Assembly: GCA_001683735.1 (NCBI GenBank)
Contig: LUGG01000002.1
Location: forward strand, 1,488,001 to 1,552,000
Direction: 5' to 3'
Source of the DNA: Grifola frondosa
Taxonomy: Eukaryota; Basidiomycota; Agaricomycetes; Polyporales; Grifolaceae
Length of the DNA: 64,000 bases
Below are positions 21,691 through 33,000 of the stretch, piece by piece (the first letter of the stretch is position 1; each line of letters begins with the position of its first letter). The translations under genes and the position numbers were made by a program. The notes under the pieces were generated by a model, which saw only the letters and a list, made by a program, of their open reading frames with translations, was not told where the DNA came from and ran no database searches.

Positions 21691-23318
21691 ATGAACGACA
21701 TGTCTGCTCTTGAAGTCGCGCATATCGTTAACGTATTGACTTACACCATTCGGCGTCTGGAAGATGCGGTGCAACGGGAGCAAGAAGATGTTATTAAATC
21801 TGCCCGTATCGCATTTGCGTCAGGTTTACTTTGGGCGAGTGATATTGCTACAGGTGTGATATAAAGGTCTTTGTTTATGCAGTTGCTGAATTCTTTTATG
21901 AAGTGGGCCGTGATCGGGTCACCCGTTCTGTTGGCGTGATGACTTCAACGCCCGAGCTTTTGGATAGGTCGAATACTCCGGTGGTGATGGAGATACAGCC
22001 AACGGAGGCGGACGATGTGGAGCGTGATACAGGTATGATACTAAGGGTTTATTTTATTTTCTTTGATGATTGAATGTTTTGATTTCCAGTGAGCACTGAG
22101 CCCGGCATTCGATCGGTTAGTACGGCGGCGTCGACGACTAACTCGGCACGTGTGTTGCTCCCCTCCGAGGTAATGGAGAGCGGATATGTGGAAGCCGAGG
22201 TGGTAGAGCCTGCGCTCGAGGACGTGGCGTTTTCGGACATCGAGGTTATCGAAGCTGTCTTGCCGGAGCATATCATCGATTTATCCGGTGACACGGGATC
22301 CGAGAGTGGTCGGGATAGTGATACAGATGAGCTTGAGGTACGTGGTGTCATTCTAATTGTGTGTTAGGTGTACAGATGTGTATCTCATTTAGGGGTTTGA
22401 GAGCGTAGACGAAGAGGTGAATGACGATATCGAAATGGATGCCCTTCGAAATGCGCCCTTGCACCGACGCCAAAACATATCGGATTCCGTGAAAGCGGAT
22501 TGTACGAAACTCTGGCGCCTACTAAAGCAATATGAAACTATGAGGAGCGGCTGCAAGGTAAATTGCCACATTAATGTCTCGCGCTTATATTCACTGACGT
22601 GGTTGACAGCGAGAGAATCTGAGTTGCGTCACCCGCCCGGAGGAGATTTCGGATTGGATCCAGCGTAAAAGACGTCCTGTGGGTGGACCTAGGAGGATTG
22701 TTCGCGACGTGTTTGGGAAAGCTTGGAAGGTGTGGTGGTGGAACATAAATCCTGACTGGCGTCGGGGAACCTCACCCCGTCTGAGGTTTGTGGCGGCCTC
22801 GGAGTTGTCCCAATGGGCTGCGTTGGACAAGGGTGGAAAGACCGGCATACGCATCGCGGTGTTGACTTTGCTTTGGTGGATCCCGAACGCCGAAATCGAC
22901 GAGAACTCTGAGTGGTACGATTATGTTCTCGACATGTGTTTCGTGCTCGAGGACGTGATCCGCTTGCGAGATGTTGAGGTTCGTAACATGTGAGTGTGTT
23001 ATACGTTTGGGAATGCGCGCTTTCATGCTCATCACGAACTTATGCAGGGCTTCTTCTTCGAAGCATACAATCGACGGAATGAATTTCAAGAGCGCGGCGA
23101 AGGGCACAATGTCAGTATATTCTCGCGGTTTATCATGCGATCCAATGATGAAAGTGTTGTTTATTTGCAACAGCTCCTCTACTAGTGCGAAGAAGAGGGA
23201 TGTGTCCGCGTCTGAACCGTCGTCATCGAAGAAGTGAGTATGTTGTATACAGGGGGTTGCTCTGAATTCAATTCACTGACTTGATAACTTTAATTTAAGG
23301 CGACGGCTCACTCCGTGA
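21691..23318 (+). CDS. Tryptophan-rich hypothetical protein, seven exons
   Basis: I can join seven exons in frame: 21691-21823, 21883-22032, 22090-22337, 22393-22557, 22610-22989, 23048-23233 and 23300-23318. The product is about 426 residues. It starts with a helical segment (VLTYTIRRLEDAVQ), then a long acidic Ser/Thr/Glu-rich stretch. The conserved-looking core has WIQRKRRPVGGPRR, KAWKVWWWNINPDWR and LTLLWWIPN. The tail ends in KKRRLTP, a likely nuclear localisation signal. A WW-x-INPxWR core recurs in agaricomycete hypothetical proteins, to my recollection. Function unknown. All junctions are consistent, with no indel needed. Its place between two Rep sequences suggests mobile-element cargo. 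Confidence 0.65.
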
Positions 23319-23596
23319 CCGTACAGAGTTTGTGTCATCGTGGATATGTACGCTTTCGGGTTTGGCGTTGTTGTCAGGTACAGTGTTTCGCGCTGTAAGA
23401 TGTAAAGTAGTACAGTTTGTGTCATTCGAACCGGTGTTCTAACGGCTGAATATATTGATTGTCGGTGTGAACATGGGCGTATGATGGAATGTCGTTGACG
23501 GTTGGGACGAAAAGTTCGAATTGGACGTGCAACGTTGGTCTGTACGAATACATAAGCTAATACGAATACATGTCTCCAGCAGTGACGGTGCGTTCG
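23319..23596. other. Convergent 3' intergenic region
   Basis: 278 bases between converging genes. No gene seen. Confidence 0.4.
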
Positions 23597-24981
23597 TTAC
23601 ATGAATTTCAGTTCTTCATCAACATCAAGTTCCAAGTCTTTGGACACATCGGGAGCAGAATACAGCAATGCAACGGTGTGCAGTTGAAATCCACACTTCC
23701 ATGCATCCCAAGCCTTCGAATACTTCGTCTCGCCAAGCCTCCAGCGCGTTAGATAGCATTCAACAAGTACGATGTCGTTTTTGGCGATAGCGGTCGCATT
23801 GATAGTTGACATAGAGGATTTGGGACCGAAGCGTTCGGTGGCGTCATACACGCGTTCGAATGCGCCTGCCTGTGGATGGAGATAGCATTAGTAGACGATG
23901 GGCAGAGGTTACATATTCCACTTGCCGTCGCAACAGTCTCGTTCTTAGTGCGGGACTTCATCAATTTACCCGCATAGATGGGGTCAGGCATGTCCCCTGT
24001 AAAAATGATTGAGTTGAAGCGCAAATAGCGAACGTACGAGAATGCGCACTAGTTTTTGGGTGGGCATAGTCATTGATAAGGTGTCGGCACGCCTGCCAGT
24101 CAATAGGCCGGATCGGACAGATCCCCACGCTGGCGCGGTCGTAGGGAGTTCCGCTGTTGTCGAAAAACCATAACGCTTTAGCGCGCCCTACGAGCCACCA
24201 CGTAACGGGTTTCTTCTTGAGACACAGATATTTGTCGAGATCGTCCCAGAGAATGGTGGGTGTGCCCCATGCAAGGCCATTGGGTTCTTTGGTGGGAGAA
24301 AATCGGCCTGCTCGATTATCCGCATATGTTAAAAATGCGGAAACTCGGCTGTAAACACCCGAGTAATGCCCGTCAGAATAATACCACATGTTACTGATGT
24401 ATAAACAAATACACACGTTATGAAGTCGGCGAAGTAACCGGATTGACGATTGCGGATGGGTCTCGGGGGAGGAGGAATAGGGGATGTTGATGAGGATGCA
24501 GAATGTATATTCTCCGGGGGAGGGCCTAAAATGGGAGAGTGAGAACGAGCGTTGGATTGTTCGGTGGGCGAGGTGACGTCATGAACGGGAGGAGGCGGTC
24601 TGGAGAGGAAAATGTTTGTTTCGTGATTGTGAATGATTGTAATAGGCTTCGACGCACGGAGTAGGTTCCGGTTCCTTGTTTGCTTGGGTGGGAGAGGTCA
24701 TATCGGCGCTGGGAGTGACGAATATGAAGGGAAATATGTTAAACGCATAACGTCACAAATAGTTGATGGTTTACTTAATGAGTTTTTGACCGTTTCGGAC
24801 GTCATCGTCAGAGCTTTGCGTACTTGAATGATCCAAGTGAGTTGGAAGTAGCGTGTCCTCAGCGAGTCTGGTTTGGATAAGTGAAAGACAATATGGTGCA
24901 TATGTAAAGATATTCATACTTTGCCTTTTTAGCTGGCTTCGCGGAGCCCACATCCTTGCAAGTACGGGCACGAGTAGTCAT
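23597..24981 (-). CDS. Hypothetical protein, 'DIVLVE' family member 1
   Basis: Seven exons join in frame: 24981-24920, 24867-24775, 24708-24658, 24599-24417, 24348-24038, 23996-23913 and 23865-23597. The N-terminal third is basic, then Pro/Ser-rich and disordered. The middle holds ILWDDLDKYLCLKKKPVTWW and GRAKALWFFDNS. The C-terminal domain reads VYDATERF, then AKNDIVLVECYLTRWR and FQLHTVALLYSAP, and the protein ends in an acidic tail (DLELDVDEEL). A paralogue lies at 25.3-26.1 kb and a shorter relative at 27.6-28.8 kb. I recognise no named family. Alternating beta pattern and acidic tail might suit a nucleic-acid-binding OB-like fold, but that is speculation. Confidence 0.55.
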
Positions 24982-25287
24982 TGGGGACGATGGAGAAAAA
25001 GGATATGAAGTCGCGGGAGGAGGGCGGTTGGTGTGTGTGGCTTATATGCGCCACTCAGAAATAGTCGGCGTTTTCAATGGAGACCGTGTGTGAAAGGGCC
25101 GGCAGTAATAGGAGGTACATAGGAGTAAACGACGATGTCGGGTGTGACGTATTTGTGCGGAAAACAAGCAATGCAACAGTTAAATACGTATGTCCAAGGG
25201 TGGTGCTCTCGGGCCCGACCCAGTAGTGGGTGATAATGTCTGTGTTACGATGAGCGGATTGTGAGCGTGATTTGGTGCGTGGTGTCG
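24982..25287. other. Spacer between family members
   Basis: About 300 bases with no supported gene. It should contain the promoter of the 23.6-25.0 kb gene. Confidence 0.35.
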
Positions 25288-26094
25288 TTACCAACCTAAC
25301 GTTATAAATGGTAAAGTCAGGGAAATATAATATATAGTAGGCGTAAGGTCATACTCATATGTCGACGGTGTCGATGGAGGGGGGGCAACGTAAAGAAGCG
25401 ATATGCTATCGAGCACGAACGTACAAGACCACATGGACCACATGTCGTCATGACCGGCATGTTGGGTCAGTCTCTCTCTGTGAAGTTGACATTTCACGAG
25501 AACGATGTCGTCCAGAGAGATTGAGGCGTGAGGGACTGTGTCCGTGACAAGGGTAAGGTTGGAGGTTTGCGTTGCATCATAAATGTTTTGTGAACGGATG
25601 GGGCTATTACAAAATGCATTAGGATAGAAAGCAGGAGAATCGGTTTTTAACGCACTATTGATTTTGAGAACCTCCCGATTGAAATCCCATGCTTTGCCAA
25701 CATACAAACGTCAAGAAAAATCACTGTAAATGTATCGATTATGTGCGCCGTGAGAAGTAATCGTGTACAACGAACCAAGTGGAGGATTTGAATATCTGTT
25801 AAGCATATCGTGAGCAATGTTCAAGTCACCGTCGCACACGAGGTCTATGCCGATGTTAATGTTTTCACATGGCTCGCCGTATCAGTGAGAAAGTGCAAGA
25901 CAGCTACTCTTCCCGTTAAGCAGAAGGTGATGGGGTCGTCTTCTAAACAAAGAATGTGATCGCGTCGTCCAAAAGGAGAGGAGTATCTCCCCCACGACAT
26001 ATCGACGTTGCTTGGAACACAACGGAGGCTGAACATGCGAGCCGCACGATGGTTGATATTGACAAATTTGTATAAACGGCTGCAACCGTATCAC
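25288..26094 (-). pseudogene. 'DIVLVE' family member 2, broken
   Basis: Segments match member 1 in the same order: GRRDHILCLEDDPITF and GRVAVLHFLTDT (member 1 has LDKYLCLKKKPVTWW and GRAKALWFFDNS), then IYDATQTS, LDDIVLVKCQLHRER and FVLDSISLLYVAP. The pieces fall in at least two frames, with a shift near 25,885, and no clean start is visible. It is either a decayed tandem copy or a gene with assembly indels. Confidence 0.5.
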
Positions 26095-27595
26095 GTTAAG
26101 TAAATGGGACGATTATGCATATATTCTGAAGTGGACGAACAATAACATAGTGTTGCGTGACAAATATGCAGGTGTGCGGATAATAATGTCGCCGTATTGG
26201 GTGGACGAAAGGTCAAGCTCCATGATCATTTTGGCAGTACCGTAGGAGCGTAAGTGCGAATGGCGGTGACATTGGTCGCAAACATGCTGTCAAGCGGGGG
26301 AGTGGGTAAGCGCGTGGTGTTGGAGTCGGTGCCGATGACGTATTCCATTGCAAACGCGTTGGAACCCATGGGTGAGCGAGACCGTATGACGGTTAATGAC
26401 AATGTCGTCGTGAGGAGGTTGGTGCTCCTTATAACGGAGGACATATAAAAACCACGGATATAAAATGCCGCAGGAAGAGTTAAAAGGGGGGGCAGTAAGG
26501 AGTCGTCGATGCTGTTTTAGTAATGGCATCAGCCGTTGTAATATGTCAATGTATAATAATCCCAATGATAGAATAAAAATAAACGTACACAAATTCGTCT
26601 TTATAGCGCGGCGGATATACATCGCAGGGGATAAGGCATGATCGCACGTGGAGCATATTCTTCGTCCGTCAAAAATGATGCAGAGATGTGGCAGGGGCAA
26701 AGTACGTAATTTAGGGGAATGAAATAGGAGGAGACAAGCTGAAAACCATCAACATTACGAGGGACAAAATATAGCGTGCGGCAATTATTTCAGCAACGAC
26801 GCCGACGCGAGGGATAGGTGAAGGGCGGCTGTAATGTGAGGGTGAACACGGGGTATTTTCAAGCTATATCGAAAGAATTCAAACTGGATATCGATGGCCA
26901 TTAACGCAGAGAAAACGCATAGGATATTATCAATCTCGATACGGACCGATACAGTGTCACTCAATGGGGTGGGTCACGGCAATCGCCGATACAGTAGAGT
27001 GGCACATAGGAGAAAGCATCTAATTATGTGCATACGAATGGGATGTGAGCGTACAATAGTTATATGCATATCACAATGCAAAGGAGCGATAACGCACCGT
27101 ACAAAACAACGACGTGTGACATTGTACAGTTGAGATATTACACATGGCACATCGCTCATCCATTATTGAGTATATCATGTATTTGTTGACGTTGTTCTAG
27201 CGGTGGATCGGCGTGAACATTAGAAATACAAAGTATAATGACGGTGTTATGACGCACTTACAATATACGCACAAAGGGGCCAGAATAGGGAGTGATGGAG
27301 AGAAATAAATAGATATGAGACGGTGCATCTAAAAAACATTTAGTGTTAAATACGAAGTCTAGGGATACCGACCGAAAAAAAAACGTCATAACGTAGAGCG
27401 AGATATGGCCACGAACACCAAGCATGTTTCCAGTTGACGAATAGGAGAAGTAATCCACCGCCCGACATGTGACAATGTACGGGGAAAAAATGATTGATAT
27501 GTGGAGTTTCCCGTAAACGACATGGGAGACGCCATATAAATAAAGTGTGCTTGATCAGATGTCAGATGTACCGTTCATCCACTCGCACTAGGAGA
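26095..27595. other. Degenerate region in the Helitron-associated block
   Basis: No intact gene. On the minus strand at 26,226-26,700 a fragment DDIVINRHTVSLT followed by RVCNG resembles the C-terminal domain of the 'DIVLVE' family, suggesting a third decayed copy. The rest, including open frames at 26,894-27,133 and 27,258-27,458, I cannot assign. Confidence 0.35.
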
Positions 27596-28795
27596 ATGTC
27601 GTTTGTCAAAGGTAAGCTATTTGTGGCTGGCATGGCATCGATAACGTACGGCTCTTATTTAGCATCGAGTTTGGTGTTCGCGCGCGATTTATGGCCTTCA
27701 GGAATGGGCCGTCCTATTCGAGATGTCGATGACGATGCAAGCCTGCCTACATGGAGAATAATGCCTTTTGGCTTTGACGAACTGTGCGCGTGGGCAGTAG
27801 TGGAAGGGGGTGCAACGGGGGACGGTGGTCGGCGTATGGTGGTTATATATCAGCCCTCAGTTCACCTTGGACGTAACGGTGCCATGTGTCAACTCACGGT
27901 GCGTCTCCAAGGCTTTATCGATAGCCTTAACTTAAAGCCGTTGGGCAACTGGAATGGGTGAGTAAGTTCATGTCGTACCGCACCGCAAGTTCATTGATCG
28001 TATTACATAATGGCAGTCACGATCATGACGCGCCACGCGCCATTCAGTTCATCAATCTCTCCAGTGGAGGATTTATGCCGCCGTTCACGGCACAGAAAGA
28101 GGCGATGGCAAATTTGCGTGCTATGATCAGCGAGTCGGTGGGTGGAGACACCGAACACGATAGTTTGGAGGGGAGTAACATCGTGTTAAAGCGGCGGGTT
28201 TTTACCAGGGTACGTGATAAATTGTATGGTGATCGTTCAGTGTATGCTATGCTAATATACGCACAGGTGCGACCCACCCACACTCCATCGTCGGCGCTTA
28301 GGGTAGGAGACGATCCGACAGGGAAAGCAGCTCGGATCGCATCGCGGTGGATAGTCGATCACCGCATCTCGGCCGCGATTCAACATGTGGACGGGCGCAT
28401 CGTCCCTGCGACCCATATGGCATTCCATAAGGGTGACTTCGTCGACGTCGCCGTGTTTGCGGAGGTGGTGACCAGGCGAACAGGTCGAACAACAAATGTC
28501 GATGTTAATTTTGCCGTGCAGAGTGTCGTCCGGCTTACCTCTGTATCTGAATTGAAGGTAAAGATTCAATTGCTTTGCATAATTACAATGCTAAAGTAAG
28601 TTCTAGGCCAACGTGAAGGCAGTAATGGAGCAGGCGGCACGACAAACGGGATCCACGTCGACCGAGGAAGGACCGTCAGGCTTCAATTACGACACAGACT
28701 TCCCCATGCAAACCGAAGCAGTGCCACCGATGGATATTCTGTACGAAGATGCGGAAGACGACGATGATTATGATGTGTCGTTTGACGAGATGTAG
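27596..28795 (+). CDS. Hypothetical protein with acidic tail, possible 'DIVLVE' relative
   Basis: Four exons join in frame: 27596-27957, 28065-28209, 28267-28557 and 28607-28795, giving about 328 residues. The third exon contains FHKGDFVDVAVFAEVVTR and VNFAVQSVVRL, which aligns loosely with DIVLVE...FQLHTVALLY of the 23.6 kb protein. As there, the protein ends in an acidic tail (YEDAEDDDDYDVSFDEM). The N-terminal part (TYGSYLASSLVFARDLWP) is unrecognised. Splice sites are good (GTGAGT, GTACGT, GTAAAG donors). Function unknown. Confidence 0.5.
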
Positions 28796-29576
28796 TGATT
28801 GGCCGTATTGCCAAGGCCATCGAGCGTTTCCCGCGGACAAGAGCTACGCATGCATATGAAAGAGTTCTCATCCGAAGTAACGTATGTACTAGCGCACTTT
28901 GGTACATCGTTGCGTATTTAATCCCGCGTATGAACAACGGACTTGAATTTTAACTATAGCGCTTGTTTCCTTTCACTGTGACGGAATTCGGACGCGCGTG
29001 CTCACTATCTAGGGAGCAAATAATGGGGATATAGTAAAGAAAATATGAGGTCTCCCCCGGGCCTGTATCTCTACAGTGATGATGATCAATGTATACATCT
29101 ATGCGTAGATTTAACTACCACCATTTCACGAAGCTGATCGCATCACGTACCGATGAGGTGTTACGATGCATGGTGATGGTAGTGCGGCCACGGGGATGAT
29201 CCTGATTGAGGAGGCCGATGAGTTGGCAACGAATGCAGGTATTGGACAACGTAGTGGCATGTTTGCGTATTGAAGAGGTGGCAAGGTGGCTATGCTGGTA
29301 ATTATACTCGCGTTGGAGGCGTTTGGGCGGCGGCGTCCGTAATAAAAGGGAGGAGGAGGGGGCCAACGGTAGGGGGAAGGGGGTGGAGGGGACAGGAGCA
29401 GGGGTTGGAGGGGGGCGTAGCATACGCGGGCAAACGAGTCGGAAAGGAACGCGTGTTAGAAAACGTTACGGTTTGATACAATGAGGGCGAAGACCACAAC
29501 ATGCGAGTGGCGGAGGTGTATACTCCTGTCGTATTATTTAACAAGTGCACGCCGGTCGGGGTTTCGAAAGTCCCAT
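28796..29576. other. Intergenic region, Helitron-associated block
   Basis: No supported gene. A G-rich stretch on the plus strand at 29,343-29,420 encodes a proline-rich frame on the other strand, which I do not trust. Confidence 0.35.
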
Positions 29577-29832
29577 CATGCCTATTGACGTGAGTATGAG
29601 TACGCTGGAATATTCCCAAACATGCATACTCATCGTTTTTAAGGCACGCACGGTCCGTGCATTCTACGTGCCTATAAACGGCGCTGCTCGTTTCGTGCAC
29701 ATTCCGCTGCATCGATACATGATCAACGGAGTCACCGACATATGCCTAACGGAAGCCACCTTCGCATTCCCTGGATGTCAGATCTGTACACAAGATGTCG
29801 GGTATATGTCCATGACGGTCCTGGACGAATAG
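29577..29832 (+). CDS. Small hypothetical protein
   Basis: A short exon MPID ends at a GTGAGT donor (29,589), and a likely acceptor near 29,643 leads into ARTVRAFYVPINGAARFVHI, ending in MTVLDE. About 67 residues if spliced so; the frame is also open through the intron. Two cysteines (CQIC) are present. No family recognised. It converges on the Helitron peptidase end. Confidence 0.3.
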
Positions 29833-30061
29833 TGGACATAACGCTGTATTATTTCGAAAGCTGGAATTTGGACCACCCGAACATCAACGTCATCGAATTT
29901 GACGAAGATCAGGTGTGGTATGAGGGAAGTGATCGCGGTCAGGCATAGCATGGTGGGGCCTAGCATGGTGAACATGAGACGTGGAGATGATAGGGTTGCC
30001 AGGCGGGCTATACAACAGTACGTATCGTAACTGTTAGCAGGCCGTTCTGACGGGCATGTCA

Positions 30062-33000
30062 TCAGGTTTCTGGCCGATCGAGTATGATTGAAAGAACGTT
30101 ATGACGGCGAGGCGGAGTTGGATCTAAAATATATAACACATGACAGATGTGACGTCCCCGAGCGTGATGCAATTCAGAAATGTTATCGTCGAGTTGGCCT
30201 TCATATACACAAATTCTCCCGGTAGTGACACCGTCATGATACCAAACCTGCTGGGAGCGAGTGATAACGCGCGAGGTAAATGTGAAGAGCCTGCATACCA
30301 TATACCACGCAAATGCCAACGGATAATTTCGCCGTCAACAAGAAGGGAGATGTATGGACTGATAGTTACGGGCCTAGCGGTTGTCAGTCATGTGCGCAAT
30401 ATCGAGAACAATAAAAGGGGGGGCTCGTGAACGGTAGTGCTCACAGGGCACATGTTGTAACAATCGCCACAGCGAGTAAGGTATCCTTCCGATAGAAGAC
30501 GACAGGCAAAGTCGTGAGTTGTAGCCATAACAACGCTTGTCCCATTATCGGCATGTCCTATGAATGGATAAATGTTCCACACGTATGAGGAACAATGGTG
30601 TCAGTCGCCACCACTTCATTACATTCACAATGCTCACAGATCATAGTGGATGTCGCAAACGAATCCGAAGTGCTAAATAATACTTGTAAGACGTCGGCGA
30701 GCGCGGTCAATGATGATCCAGTTCTGGGGAACGCCTGCGGATTCATAGCAAATAGTAAGTCCCGAAACTCATCATAAAGAGGTTCAAATAAGCCGGAATC
30801 GTTACGCACGTTGTCATACCAGCGATTAGTGTCGAAATAATAAATTGCCGGCGCTGTCGGTGTTCATCCACTGCTCACGTTCTTCCTGCAATATATTCCA
30901 TATTATCGTAAGCGTAGAATCGTATGCACAGCTCCAGTTTGTGCGATCCCATATAAACCCATACAAAGGAGATGTAGGTTGAACGACGACAGACGACGAC
31001 GAAGGGTTAACGTCGAGACAACGACGTTTGGAGGGAACAGCGATCGAAGCGACAGGTGCCCACGATGTTTCGATCGTCTTTTGTGTCGGACGGGGGTGGT
31101 TGCGGACCTTTTCGAATCTCCGACCAAGCGCCACTGACCCCGCTCACGACAAACGACGCTCGTCGGCGCTCGTTGTTGGCTCCAGTCCAACGCGGGGTGC
31201 ACGTTGGGAGGACGTGATGTAGACCATAATATGAAACATAGGATTGAATCCAGGTGTTCCGACACGTGCCGTGGACTGCTTTAGGGAGAGAACGCTTAAA
31301 CGACATGTTTGTGATATCATTAAGAATTTCAAGGTCTTGCAACTCCCGACGAAGGCCGCCCGTTACGCCGCCTTGCATTTTGGTGTGATCAAAGTTATCA
31401 ACGATAACGGTGCCCTGGAGGGACGCGCTGCGGGACAAAGCGGTGTACATCGACAAATGGGTGCGGCTATATTTCAAATGACATACGTTTGATGGCCGGG
31501 TGCGTCCTTGTGCTCCAAAATCAGTCATTGCGAAATTTTGAAGAACGCCCACTTGGTCCCGAAGTATACTTGCAACAGAATCGTTAGGTAACACGCATTT
31601 GATTCTTTTCGACACCTTAGCTAGCGGTATTATGTTTGGAGGCAGGCCATCGATCTGCACGTTTCGTGGAGGAGTGATCAGTTCCACAAATAATGTATCT
31701 AGCACCTTACGATTGCCATGAACGACATGAAAATCCCAACCTCCACTACTGCCTCAGCACCGTTAGTGGCACAAAGCTCGGTCGCCTCGTTATTTTTCAA
31801 CAAAATAGGCATTCCCTCACATAACGAAAGGACGCCTGGATGATGATCTGCAAGGGAGGGTGGCACATTCCATAACGTCTTCTGCAAAATGGGGTCTATA
31901 ATATTAGTGGTGCGAATGGGATCTAACAAGTCAGAAGCGCTTCGCTGCGATCGTCGAACGGATGAGTCGTCCTTTTGTTTTGCCCAGGTATCTACCGAGT
32001 AAAAATGCTGTAATTGTTTATGGTGCTCCACAGCAAAGCGACGTGCTTTACACTCATTAATCCCATCACGATGATGGTTCCGTGCGGTGATAATAGATAT
32101 ATCTCGAAAGCGTGCATCTGTAAGAACAGTGTCGCCTAGTGTCGGATACACACATCGTGTGCGAAACAATGCAATGTCTGTATCTGTGCACGCCTTTAAG
32201 CGAAGATTATCGAGCGCGGTGCGAAACGCAATATCTTCAGATGACATACCGGTCTGGCGCATGTTTTGACGAAGAATAATGACGCAAGTAAACATATGCC
32301 ACAATGCCTTTCCGATCGAGTTCGCCTGGTGTTTAGCACTCTGACCTGAAGACCAAGACGCAATAGTGTCTGAATAAAGAGCATGAGCCCCTTGACCGGG
32401 GGGAGGCAGTTGCGCAATGTCCCCCGCTAAAATGAAACTCTTGCCGCCAAAGGGTATTAGTGGATCATCAAAAGCTTTCGTCATTTGAGCACTTATCCTA
32501 TACAGGTCTGCACAACATACCATAGATACCTCGTCTAAAAACACAAGATCAACGGTCCAACCGGCCCCGAACTTTGGATAGAGCAGTAGTGCCGGGCATG
32601 CGGTCCGAATCTCCTCCCTTATGCCCAAAACCGAGTTGTGAGTGATATGTGCTACCGTCAACAAGCGCGGCAGAGGTACCTGTAGGTCCCCATACTACAA
32701 ACCGATGTTCCTCACGACGGACAATTAAAAAAAACATAAGAGCAAGTAAGACACGCGACTTGCCTGTGCCTCCCACACCGCCCAAGTGCATATACAGCGC
32801 ATCCGGTTCATGATGATGAAGATAATAAGCTGCGATGTAAAACGCGCGTATTTGGTCTTCGTTAAGGGTAAACGTTTCGATCACCATGTACAATAACACG
32901 ATCTGTTTGTCTTGGGGCCCACGTGAAGTGTCCAGACCACGTGACGTTAACTCGTTCAATTCGGTCTGTGTTAATACCCTTACGATAGGCACTGCTTGCA

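Noticed and set aside
21824..21882. Two shorter alternative introns (donor at 21,853 or acceptor at 21,853) in the W-rich gene
   Set aside because: Each would leave an intron of about 29 bases, too short for this genome; the 59-base intron uses the same phase.
29115..29423. Proline-rich minus-strand ORF
   Set aside because: Its N-terminal half is the reverse of a G-rich simple sequence; no family signal I can defend.
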